Origin: an uncultured Algibacter sp.
GTDB lineage: Bacteria; Bacteroidota; Bacteroidia; Flavobacteriales; Flavobacteriaceae
Length of the DNA stretch: 39,730 bases
Direction: 5' to 3'
NCBI GenBank assembly: GCA_938003745.1
Contig: CALKXS010000065.1
Coordinates: 1 to 39,730, forward strand
The translations under genes were made by a program, and so were the position numbers. Shown in pieces: positions 24,868 through 32,995 of the stretch. The number at the start of each line of letters is the position of its first letter. Positions within the stretch are counted from its first letter, which is position 1. The notes below the pieces were generated by a model. The model saw only the letters and a program-made list of their open reading frames with translations. It was not told the DNA's origin and searched no databases.

Positions 24868-25524
24868 ATGAAACAATACATTTCTGAAACCATAGGTACA
24901 TTTGCTTTAATCTTTTGTGGCTGTGGCGCTATGACTATTAACGAAATAACAAACGGAAGTATTTCTCATGTTGGAGTTGCAACAACTTGGGGCTTAATTG
25001 TAATGGCCATGATATATGCCTTTGGCGAAACATCTGGAGCACATTTTAATCCAGCAGTTACTATCGCCTTTGCCTTTGCAAAAAAGTTTTCATGGAATGA
25101 AGTTCCTAAATATATCTTAGCACAATCTATAGGTGCAATTTTTGCAGCTTTTTTACTATGGTTTTTATTTCCAGAAAGTCAATTCTTAGGCGAAACAACT
25201 CCAGCAGATGGTTTCCCGCCATATAAAGCAGCAATTCTAGAATTTATACTAACTTTCTTCCTTATGGTCGTGGTTATCAATGTATCAACAGGAAGTAAAG
25301 AAATCGGAACTATGGCAGCTATTGCAGTTGGAGGGCTTGTACTTTTAGAAGCCATGTTTGCTGGTCCTATGACCAAAGCATCTATGAACCCAATACGTTC
25401 AATTGCTCCTGCTCTATTCACAGGGAATTTTCAATACTTATGGCTATATATAACTGCCCCAATACTCGGAGCTATTATTGCCGTATCTAGCTGTAAATTA
25501 GTTAAATACAATAATTGTTGTTAA
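24868..25524 (+). CDS. MIP-family aquaporin/glycerol-type channel
   Basis: Membrane channel of 218 residues with six helices and two half-helices. The first NPA box is intact (SGAHFNPAVT, about 62-71), and the second is NPI (KASMNPIRSIAPALFTG, about 171) with the selectivity-filter Arg retained. Length and the N-terminal ETIGTFALIFCGCGAMT segment are normal for bacterial MIP proteins. Substrate (water, glycerol or a metalloid) is not decidable. The protein ends in two cysteines (NNCC), and two Cys lie in the first helix. It is followed by the TetR-like/AarF pair, separated by 82 nt. Confidence 0.88.
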   Translation: MKQYISETIGTFALIFCGCGAMTINEITNGSISHVGVATTWGLIVMAMIYAFGETSGAHFNPAVTIAFAFAKKFSWNEVPKYILAQSIGAIFAAFLLWFLFPESQFLGETTPADGFPPYKAAILEFILTFFLMVVVINVSTGSKEIGTMAAIAVGGLVLLEAMFAGPMTKASMNPIRSIAPALFTGNFQYLWLYITAPILGAIIAVSSCKLVKYNNCC

Positions 25525-25606
25525 AACAACATTATAAAAAATATTTTGTTTAATTTTTTAAGGTCTTAATTAAACATTTTATATCTTTACCATAAGTTTA
25601 AGTATT

Positions 25607-26263
25607 ATGGCAAAGAAAAAAACAATTACAAAGATAGACATCATATCATTTTTCATGGATTTTGTATTAGAGCACAATGAAAATCCCAAATCCGTTTATG
25701 CATTCTCCAAAACTAATAATTTCGAAGAATCTAAATTTTACGAATACTTTTCTTCTTTTGAAGCTTTAAAAAAAGGAGTTTTCGAAGCTTTCTTTTCTCA
25801 CTCAATAGATCTTCTTGATAAAAACCAAGATTACGCAAACTTTGACAATAGGAATAAATTACTAAGTTTTTATTACACTTTTTTTGAAATATTAACTGCT
25901 AATAGAAGTTATGTTATTTACGCATTAAACCAAAACAAAAAGAACCTAAAAAGTTTAAAAACACTAACCGGCTTAAGACATCATTTTTCTAAGTACATTA
26001 GTAGTTTAAATATAGAAACCCTAGACTTAAAAAATGATAAACTAGGCAAAATAAAAGATAAAACTATTGAAGAAACATCTTGGATTCAATTATTATTAAC
26101 ACTAAATTTTTGGATTAACGATACATCTTCTTCATTCGAAAAAACAGATATTTTTATTGAAAAGTCTATAAATACAAGTTTTGATGTTATGCATGTTGCT
26201 CCTTTAAAAAGCGTCATCGATTTTGGGAAGTTCATGTTTAAAGAAAAATTTCAAAACCATTAA
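25607..26263 (+). CDS. TetR-family-like regulator
   Basis: 218 residues. The N-terminal part (ITKIDIISFFMDFVLEHNEN, KSVYAFSKTNNFEESKFYEYFSSFEALKKG) is a TetR-type helix-turn-helix with the typical 'F/YxYFxSxEAL' recognition helix (about 36-55). The rest is a helical ligand-binding/dimer domain of the TetR C-terminal kind. It lies 3 nt before the AarF kinase gene, so both form one transcript and the regulator probably controls this operon. Homologous TetR-AarF pairs occur in other Flavobacteriia. Inducer unknown. Confidence 0.8.
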   Translation: MAKKKTITKIDIISFFMDFVLEHNENPKSVYAFSKTNNFEESKFYEYFSSFEALKKGVFEAFFSHSIDLLDKNQDYANFDNRNKLLSFYYTFFEILTANRSYVIYALNQNKKNLKSLKTLTGLRHHFSKYISSLNIETLDLKNDKLGKIKDKTIEETSWIQLLLTLNFWINDTSSSFEKTDIFIEKSINTSFDVMHVAPLKSVIDFGKFMFKEKFQNH

Positions 26264-26266
26264 CCT

Positions 26267-27577
26267 ATGAAAACAATAGATAATATACCTACATCAAAAA
26301 TACAACGTGCGTCTAAACTTGTTTCTACAGGAGCGAAAATTGGCGTTAATTACCTAAAATATTACGGAGATAAACTCATAACAACAAATGAAGAAGCTAA
26401 AAATCGTTTAAACAAAAATAATGCTACAGATATTTACGACGGTTTAAAACAACTAAAAGGTAGTGCACTTAAAGTAGCGCAAATGCTAAGTATGGAAAAA
26501 AGTATTTTACCACAAGCCTATGTGGAAAAATTTTCATTAGCACAATTTTCTGTTCCACCGTTATCTCCTCCATTGGTTATAAAAACTTTTAAAAAATATT
26601 TTGGAAAAGCACCAAATGAAATATTTGATACTTTTAACTCTACATCTGTAAATGCTGCGAGTATAGGTCAAGTGCATCTGGCCGAAAAAGACGGAAAAAA
26701 ACTAGCCGTAAAAATACAGTATCCGGGAGTTGCTGAAAGTATAACTTCAGATTTAACTATGGTTAAACCTATAGCCATGAGCATGTTTAATATCAAGGGG
26801 AAAGACTCCGATAAATATTTTAAAGAAGTTGAAAATAAACTTATTGAAGAAACCAATTATATTCTGGAAATAAAACAAAGCAAAGATATAGCTAAAAGCT
26901 GCTCTCATATCTCAAACTTAAAGTTTCCTGAGTATTACGAAGAATTCTCTACAGAGCGTATTATTACTATGGACTATATGCTTGGAGAACATCTATCTGA
27001 ATTTACTTCACATAACAAAAACCAAAAAAAGTCTAATACAATAGGGCAAGCCTTATGGGATTTTTACATGTTTCAAATACACCAATTAAAAAGGGTGCAT
27101 GCAGACCCGCATCCAGGCAACTTTTTAGTATCTAAAAATAATGATTTAATAGCTTTAGATTTTGGATGTATTAAAACCATTCCTGAGGCGTTCTATGTTC
27201 CTTACTTTCAATTAGCAAAAAAAGAAAATATAACCAATAAAACGTATTTTACAAATAAACTATACGAGCTTGAAATTCTTAAAGAAGAAGATGACAAAGA
27301 AGAAATAGCCTTTTTTACAGCTATGTTTCATGAAATGCTTAGCTTATTTACACAACCATTTCATAACGAAACCTTTGATTTTTCAAACCCAGAATTCTTT
27401 GGTAAAATAGCAGAGTTAGGTGAACGTTATTCTAAAAGTACCGATTTAAAAAAAATGAATGGCAATCGCGGATCAAAACATTTTATATACATAAACAGAA
27501 CTTTTTTTGGGCTATATAATTTAATGTTCGATTTAAAATCTCAAAACATTAAAATTGATAATTACAAAAACTTATAA
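26267..27577 (+). CDS. AarF/ABC1/UbiB atypical kinase
   Basis: 436 residues with the UbiB/ABC1 protein-kinase-like fold. N-terminal KxGQ-like extension is represented by GLKQLKGSALKVAQMLSME (about 60-78), followed by FSVPPLSPPLV, the ATP-binding KLAVKIQYPGVAESI (about 148), and the catalytic HADPHPGNFLV and LIALDFGCIKTIP (about 285-310). Family members are ATPases needed for isoprenoid quinone or lipid metabolism. Here the neighbours are a TetR-like regulator and a decayed flavin reductase gene whose start overlaps this stop (TAATG), so the operon was once longer. Confidence 0.9.
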   Translation: MKTIDNIPTSKIQRASKLVSTGAKIGVNYLKYYGDKLITTNEEAKNRLNKNNATDIYDGLKQLKGSALKVAQMLSMEKSILPQAYVEKFSLAQFSVPPLSPPLVIKTFKKYFGKAPNEIFDTFNSTSVNAASIGQVHLAEKDGKKLAVKIQYPGVAESITSDLTMVKPIAMSMFNIKGKDSDKYFKEVENKLIEETNYILEIKQSKDIAKSCSHISNLKFPEYYEEFSTERIITMDYMLGEHLSEFTSHNKNQKKSNTIGQALWDFYMFQIHQLKRVHADPHPGNFLVSKNNDLIALDFGCIKTIPEAFYVPYFQLAKKENITNKTYFTNKLYELEILKEEDDKEEIAFFTAMFHEMLSLFTQPFHNETFDFSNPEFFGKIAELGERYSKSTDLKKMNGNRGSKHFIYINRTFFGLYNLMFDLKSQNIKIDNYKNL

Positions 27578-28181
27578 TGTAGCATTATACGACAACAGAT
27601 ATTGATAACTTAGATTATTTATACAAAATCAACCTAATTAATAGCTGTTTTGGCTACAACTCGGCTAATATTATTGGGGCAAAATCTAATAACGATATAG
27701 AAAATATAGCCGTATTTAGCTAGGTAACCCACATAAGCCTAAGTCCTGCAATGTTTGTTTTTTTATACATCCAACTACAGTTGTAAGAAATACCTTAAAC
27801 AACATAGTAGAATCTAAATTTTATACTATTAACCATATGCATAAAGCTATTTATTACCGAGGATGCTCATCATACCTCTGCAAAGTACGATGAAAACACA
27901 TATGAGTTTGATGTAATAAATCTAGAATCCCAATATAAAAACAGTTTCTTTGCTCCATTTGTTAAAAATTGCCTCTTACAAATGGCAATGGAATTTGTTG
28001 TAAAATATGAAATTAAAGCAAACGGAACTATTTTAGTTATAGGAAAATTATTAACTTATATATTAATAGGCACCTTATTAATAACGATGGTTTTATTGAC
28101 TTAGCTAAAGAATTAATACTATTGAAGCTATGTAATACCAAACCCAGCATACGTTTAGCCTATAAACATCCAAAATTTTAG
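27577..28181 (+). pseudogene. decayed flavin reductase family gene
   Basis: ATG overlaps the AarF stop, and codon 2 is already TAG. Translating across frames gives HYTTTDIDNLDYLYKINLIN, NSANIIGAKSNNDIENIAVF, FFIHPTTVVRNTLNNIVESK, EDAHHTSAKYDENTYEFDVI, NSFFAPFVKNC, MAMEFVVKYEIKANGTILVI and a C terminus TKPSIRLAYKHPKF. This is the FMN-binding flavin reductase/DIM6-NTAB family in its normal order. At least three stops and two frameshifts are present, so it is clearly dead. It formerly belonged to the TetR-AarF operon. Confidence 0.82.
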
Positions 28182-28184
28182 ATA

Positions 28185-28640
28185 TTGAAAATTCTAACAA
28201 CAGGTTTTTTACAGGGTATATTAGAAAAATATATATTCCCTTTTTACTAAACACAAACATGATTAGTAATTTCTGTGAGAGATAAATGGCGATCAGATAA
28301 AAATCATGTAGAAAATACAGCTGTAAGATAATTTTTTTATTTAATCTGTATTACAAATGAAGATAATATTTACAATCTAGAAAAAATATTAAACTCTAAA
28401 CAATACACACTAACTGTTTTTAAGGCTGGAATTACTGTTGAATCTAAAAGACCTTCTCTCGAGAGAATAAGAGATTTAGTCGAGAAATCAACTTTTATGA
28501 TAGGCTTATTTAGTGAAACTTATCTAGAGCTTACAATAAAAAAGGTGCTAAAAAGATAGCTACTTTTAGACATCGATGACTCTGAGACCATCTTTATTGA
28601 TATAGTATTTTTTCGTTATACGGTTTTATTTTTAAAGACA
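28185..28640 (+). pseudogene. coding remnants, first part possibly an SDR
   Basis: Starting 3 nt after the flavin reductase remnant, one frame reads LKILTTGFLQGILEKYIFPF and then (shifted) VISVRDKWRSDKN, which resembles the N terminus of an NAD(P)-binding short-chain dehydrogenase/epimerase (KILITGA.G..GKYI.P). From about 28340 another open stretch reads EDNIYNLEKILNSKQYTLTV ... KRPSLERIRDLVEKSTFMIG ... LELTIKKVLKR; I do not recognise it. Stops interrupt both parts. Probably the decayed tail of the same operon. Confidence 0.35.
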
Positions 28641-28807
28641 TAATTAACAAACCTTCCCAAACTTCATAAAGTTTCTTTATAGTAAAATAAGTTAAAAAAT
28701 TTAAAAAAATAGTTCTTAAATTAATAAATATTTATATATTATAAATTTTTACTTAGATTTAGTATTAGTAAAATATAAAATTATAAATTATTTAAACACC
28801 AATTATT

Positions 28808-29032
28808 ATGGATTTAATAGATAGAGCTCTAGAATTTGAGCAAAGAAAAATGAGATCGTTATCTACTAGTGATCGTGTTAAGTTATCTAGAGAAGTAAAA
28901 GCACTTATCTTAGATTTAAACGAAGTGTATAAAGAAAATAAAGACTCAAAAATAATGGATATTATGAAGAGACTAACTGTTATAAAAAAGAAGATTGAAA
29001 AACGATTAAAAGGAGCTCCATTAACTTCTTAA
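28808..29032 (+). CDS. small conserved-looking protein, 74 aa
   Basis: Open frame MDLIDRALEFEQRKMRSLST... ending GAPLTS. It is entirely helical and charged, with heptad-like spacing (REVKALILDLNEVYKEN, IMKRLTVIKKKIEKRLKG) that suggests a two-helix coiled coil. It is flanked on both sides by decayed sequence and AT-rich spacers, but has no lesion and a normal ATG, which favours a real gene. Function not recognised. Confidence 0.55.
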   Translation: MDLIDRALEFEQRKMRSLSTSDRVKLSREVKALILDLNEVYKENKDSKIMDIMKRLTVIKKKIEKRLKGAPLTS

Positions 29033-29480
29033 AAGCATAATCCTTATAAAAAATAGCGGAATATACATTATTCATATTTACACACTTATTCTCTATAAAA
29101 TAATAACACCACAGATTTTGTTACATTTCACAATTTAATAAAATCACAACATTTACATAGATTATTTATAAAACATTGGCTTTTGAACAACTCAACATTC
29201 TTTTTTAAAACAATTATCAAATGTATTTAATCTCTTCAAAGAACTAAAATTTAATATTTTGAGTTTAATATCTATCTATAAAGAAAAACATCTTAAAATT
29301 TAAGCTGCAAAACTAAATACCCTGAAGCTATTTATTAAAAACATCTAGTTTATAGTAGTAAGGGTGTTAAAAAAAAGACCAATACGTATGTTTTCTAAAA
29401 ACAATCTTTTTACGTTAAATAAATAACTTACCTTTAATGAACGTAAACTGTATTCATTAGGTTAATAATATGATTATAGA
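29033..29480. other. AT-rich region without recognisable gene
   Basis: About 450 bases of very AT-rich sequence. On the minus strand it may hold further, unreadable 3' portions of the aldose 1-epimerase remnant, but I could not match any block. No RNA gene or repeat seen. Confidence 0.4.
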
Positions 29481-29935
29481 AAAAATATTAATGTTATAAA
29501 TTTATACAACAAATACGACACAATTAGTAATACCTATACTTTAACAGTTGATTATTTAATATGTTATAAAGGCATCTAGATTTTCTGGAAACTCATGATT
29601 TCCATCCCTAGAAAAATAATAAAATTTTATACCCTTTCCGCTATCATCAATTATATTCTCACCATCCTAAACAGCTCTATCAAATTTATTATTGCCGTGC
29701 CATGGTAACAATTAACAATATGTTTAATGTTTATCATTAGATTTTAAATCACATACAACACTATCAATTTCGAAGTTACTATTCCTAATTCTATTAGCTA
29801 CTTTACCTATTATTGTTCCATAATAAGTATTGAGTTATAAACATTATTTCAAATTATCAAAACCTAAAATAGCATCTTCAATATCCCTTTCTTTAAGAGA
29901 AGCAATTAAGGTAGTAATGTACCATTAAAATAAGG
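29481..29935 (-). pseudogene. decayed aldose 1-epimerase (mutarotase)
   Basis: Minus-strand frames give IASLKERDIEDAILGFDNLK, then NTYYGTIIGKVANRIRNSNF, EIDSVVCDL, PWHGNNKFDRAV and SGKGIKFYYFSRDGNHEFPE NLDAFITY. This is the galactose mutarotase order ('DVVLGYDNL..Y.G..IGR.ANRI..G.F.LDG', 'LHGG..GFDK..W', 'L.Y.S.DGEEGFPGNL'). The catalytic His region NxLHGG is degraded, and there are at least four stops or shifts. The N and C termini are not recoverable. Confidence 0.75.
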
Positions 29936-29961
29936 CAAAACAAATTCTCTCCTTATATATA

Positions 29962-31269
29962 TTAAATACGCTCTATATGAGCACCAATAGCACGTAAACG
30001 CTCATCGATATTTTCGTAACCTCTATCTATTTGTTTTATATTCATAATTGTAGATGTTCCTTTAGCAGAAAGCGCTGCAATCAATAAAGATACACCTGCA
30101 CGAATATCTGGCGACGTCATTGTTGTTGCCTTTAAAGGCGATTTAAAATCATGACCAATCACTGTAGCTCTGTGTGGGTCACAAAGAATAATTTTAGCCC
30201 CCATATCTATTAGTTTGTCAACAAAAAACAAGCGACTTTCAAACATTTTTTGATGTATTAGAACACTTCCTCTAGCTTGAGTAGCAACAACCAAAATAAT
30301 ACTTAATAAATCTGGAGTAAATCCTGGCCATGGTGCATCAGAAATAGTTAAAATAGAACCATCTATAAAATTTTGAATTTCATACCCTTCTGTATGTGCA
30401 GGAATATGGATATCTCCACCTCTTTTTTCTACAGTAATGCCTAACTTTCTAAAAACATTTGGTATAACACCTAAATCGTTCCAAGATACGTTAGTTATAG
30501 TCAATTCACTTTTTGTCATAGCAGCAAGACCAATCCAACTACCAATTTCAATCATATCTGGTAACATAGTATGATCTGTTCCTACTAAACTATCAACACC
30601 ATCAATAATCAACATGTTAGAACCAACACCACTAATTTTGGCACCCATTCTATTTAACATCTTACATAGCTGTTGTAAATAAGGTTCGCACGCAGCGTTA
30701 TATATTGTGGTTTGCCCTTCTGCCAAAACAGCTGCCATAACAACATTAGCTGTTCCCGTGACAGAAGCTTCTTCAAGAAGCATGTATGCCCCTTTTAACT
30801 TATCGGCCTCTACACCATAAAACTGTTCTTCTCTACTATATTTAAATTTTGCACCTAAGCTTATTAAACCATCAAAATGAGTATCTAATCGACGGCGTCC
30901 AATTTTATCACCGCCTGGTTTAGGAATATACCCTTTACCAAAACGTGCCAATAAAGGTCCAACAATCATGATAGAACCACGTAAGCCACGTCCGTCTACT
31001 TTAAATTCATCAGACTCCAAATATTTTAAATTAACATTGTCTGCTTGAAACGTAAAAGTTGTTCTAGATAGCTTTTCAACTTTAACGCCTAATTTTTTTA
31101 ATAAACTTATAAGCTTATTAACATCTACAATATCAGGAATATTGTTTATGGTTACTAGCTCTGGTGTTAATAGAACAGCGCATAAAATTTGTAAAGCTTC
31201 ATTTTTGGCTCCTTGAGGTTGAATACTTCCTTTTAATTGATGACCTCCTTCAATTTTAAATGTTCCCAT
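29962..31269 (-). CDS. murA: UDP-N-acetylglucosamine 1-carboxyvinyltransferase
   Basis: First committed enzyme of peptidoglycan synthesis: transfers enolpyruvate from PEP to UDP-GlcNAc. 435 residues of the EPT fold with GAKNEALQILCAVLLT (about 20-35), RGLRGSIMIVGPLLARFG (about 93), GGDKIGRRRLDTHFDGL and EEASVTGTANVVMAAVLAEG (about 165). In the active-site loop position (about 190-200) the sequence reads YNAACEPYLQQLC; the conserved Lys-Asn pair near the N terminus is present. The C-terminal block PDIRAGVSLLIAALSAKGTS is typical. It is co-directional with DUF4290, with an 8-nt gap, forming the usual Bacteroidota pair. Confidence 0.95.
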   Translation of the reverse strand: MGTFKIEGGHQLKGSIQPQGAKNEALQILCAVLLTPELVTINNIPDIVDVNKLISLLKKLGVKVEKLSRTTFTFQADNVNLKYLESDEFKVDGRGLRGSIMIVGPLLARFGKGYIPKPGGDKIGRRRLDTHFDGLISLGAKFKYSREEQFYGVEADKLKGAYMLLEEASVTGTANVVMAAVLAEGQTTIYNAACEPYLQQLCKMLNRMGAKISGVGSNMLIIDGVDSLVGTDHTMLPDMIEIGSWIGLAAMTKSELTITNVSWNDLGVIPNVFRKLGITVEKRGGDIHIPAHTEGYEIQNFIDGSILTISDAPWPGFTPDLLSIILVVATQARGSVLIHQKMFESRLFFVDKLIDMGAKIILCDPHRATVIGHDFKSPLKATTMTSPDIRAGVSLLIAALSAKGTSTIMNIKQIDRGYENIDERLRAIGAHIERI

Positions 31270-31277
31270 ATATGCAG

Positions 31278-31934
31278 TTAGTAGCGTTTTCTTTGACGGT
31301 TATTGGCGTTATTTTTCTTGTTATTCGATTTTTTATTATTGCTATTAGAAGTAGACTTATTTTTAGTTCTTAATAAGCTTGTAGAATCTGTTAATTTTTC
31401 TTTTGAATCTCTTAAATCAATTTTACTATTAGATAATTCATATAAGTGATTAAAAATAACTGCATCTTCAACTGTATCTTTATTCCAATTTAAAAAACAC
31501 TTTTTCATATGATTTGCAATCGTATACTTAAGTGCGTCTTTTAACTCTCCTTCATCCCAAGTATAAGCAACATCAATCATCGTTTTAATATTGTTTCCGT
31601 AAAAACGATATTTAGGAAAATTTTGTGGGTATTTTAAAGGTTCAGGTCGTTCTTCTAATAATTCTTTTGTTGGCTTCTCAAAAGGACAGTCTGCATCCAA
31701 TTCAAAGTTAGCCATTATAAAAAGTTGATCCCAAAGTTTATGCTGAAAATCTGGAACATCTCTTAAATGCGGCTGCAGATTTCCCATCACAGAAATTATG
31801 GATTTCGCTAATTTATTGCGTTCCTCTTTTGTTTCTCTTGTTTTTGCATGATTAATCATTTTCTGCATATGGCGACCATACTCAGGTATAATTAAATGTT
31901 CACGCTCTGTATTATATTCTAGATTGTCTATCAA
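31278..31934 (-). CDS. DUF4290 domain protein
   Basis: 218-residue cytoplasmic protein of unknown function that commonly precedes murA in Bacteroidota. Family segments visible: LEYNTEREHLIIPEYGRHMQ (about 4-23), LAKSIISVMGNLQPHLRDVP and FQHKLWDQLFIMANFELDAD, PLKYPQNFPKYRFYGNN. The last 35 residues are a low-complexity Asn/Lys/Ser/Arg tail (KSTSNSNNKKSNNKKNN...), likely disordered and basic, possibly RNA-binding. The frame lacks an early ATG; TTG at 31934-31932 (IDNLEYN) matches the family N terminus and is the likely start. Confidence 0.85.
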   Translation of the reverse strand: MIDNLEYNTEREHLIIPEYGRHMQKMINHAKTRETKEERNKLAKSIISVMGNLQPHLRDVPDFQHKLWDQLFIMANFELDADCPFEKPTKELLEERPEPLKYPQNFPKYRFYGNNIKTMIDVAYTWDEGELKDALKYTIANHMKKCFLNWNKDTVEDAVIFNHLYELSNSKIDLRDSKEKLTDSTSLLRTKNKSTSNSNNKKSNNKKNNANNRQRKRY

Positions 31935-32000
31935 AATAAATGTGTAGAGTTTATTTATTGCGCACGTAGTAATTATGCTCGTGCAAAATACAAAAAAAAA

Positions 32001-32294
32001 CTAAAGACTTATCACGCCTTCAATTTTTTCTGCCACTTCCTTATACTTTCCAATTACCGCATCTGGAGTTCTCATTAATACACTAATTGAAACGCTAGTA
32101 TATTTACCATTCTTAGATTCATTGGTATTAATAACTGCTCCCATGTTATCAAAAATAGTTTCAATTTTTACAATCTTTTTAGAATCAGATTTAACAATAA
32201 ATTTATATAAATATTCGGATGGCCAACTAGCTGTTTCGTGTAATTGCCCTTTTAACTTTTCGTAAAATTCTTCTGAATTTGGAGGTGTACTCAT
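32001..32294 (-). CDS. DUF493 family protein (YbeD-like)
   Basis: 97-residue alpha/beta protein of the DUF493/YbeD group, an ACT-like small regulatory fold of uncertain function. Recognised by FYEKLKGQLHETASWPSEYLYKFIV at the N terminus (quoted in part), SKKIVKIETIFDN and NGKYTSVSISVLMRTPDAVIGKYKEV. Intact length. It sits upstream of DUF4290 on the same strand (66-nt gap) and has its own promoter-like elements. Divergent from the AAA ATPase gene. Confidence 0.88.
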   Translation of the reverse strand: MSTPPNSEEFYEKLKGQLHETASWPSEYLYKFIVKSDSKKIVKIETIFDNMGAVINTNESKNGKYTSVSISVLMRTPDAVIGKYKEVAEKIEGVISL

Positions 32295-32315
32295 ATTTGT
32301 TTTCTATAATAAATG

Positions 32316-32344
32316 CAAAGATACATTTTCGCTCGCAAATTCAA
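32316..32344 (-). promoter_or_regulatory. promoter of DUF493-DUF4290-murA
   Basis: On the minus strand TTG (32342-32344), an 18-nt spacer and TATCTTTG (32316-32323) match the Bacteroidota sigma-ABfr promoter layout. The leader to the DUF493 ATG is about 20 nt. Confidence 0.6.
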
Positions 32345-32432
32345 ATACAATACATATCATTTCAGATAATTTTAACTAGCAATTGGTAATCATCATTATA
32401 ATTCCGATTTTTACACTCAAAATCAAATTAGT

Positions 32433-32993
32433 TTGAGTACTACAAAAATTGTAATTACAGGAGGTCCAGGCACTGGAAAAACATCGGTTATTAATGATGT
32501 AAAGAATCGAAAATTTCATTGTTTTGATGAAATCATAAGATCATTAACTCTTGAAGCAAAAAAAGGAGGAGACGCATCTACGCATGTTTCTAACCCTATT
32601 GCTTTTGTAAATGACTCAAAAACATTTAATACTAAACTTTTAAATGGTAGAGTTGATCAATATATTCAAGCAAATAATATAAATGAAGATTTAAGTTTTT
32701 TTGATAGGGGGATTCCAGATGTACTAGCTTACATGGATTTTTTCAATCAAGACTATGACAAGACTTTTATTAACGCTTGTGAAGCACATAAATACAATCA
32801 TGTATTTTTACTTCCCCCATGGAAAGAAATATACAAATTTGACAATGAGCGATTTGAAACCTATGAAGAAGCTGTAAAGATTCATACTGCATTAGAAAAC
32901 ACTTATAAAAACTTTGGATACAATATAGTTAATGTTCCTTTTGACACCGTAGAAAACCGTGTAGACTTCATATTGAATACTTTAGAAATATAA
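32433..32993 (+). CDS. AAA-type ATP-binding protein (NTPase)
   Basis: 186-residue P-loop protein. Walker A VITGGPGTGKTSVIND (about 7-22) is followed by DEIIRSLTLEA, SFFDRGIPDVLAYM (Walker B-like Asp, about 90) and an EIYKFDNERFETYEEA lid-like region; this layout is the AAA_28/deoxynucleoside-kinase-like NTPase type. The apparent start is TTG (SSTTK... with TTG AGT ACT); no ATG is available before the P-loop. It ends 2 nt before recQ, with which it is co-transcribed. Function unknown; a kinase or small NTPase role is inferred from the fold. Confidence 0.82.
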   Translation: MSTTKIVITGGPGTGKTSVINDVKNRKFHCFDEIIRSLTLEAKKGGDASTHVSNPIAFVNDSKTFNTKLLNGRVDQYIQANNINEDLSFFDRGIPDVLAYMDFFNQDYDKTFINACEAHKYNHVFLLPPWKEIYKFDNERFETYEEAVKIHTALENTYKNFGYNIVNVPFDTVENRVDFILNTLEI

Positions 32994-32995
32994 TT

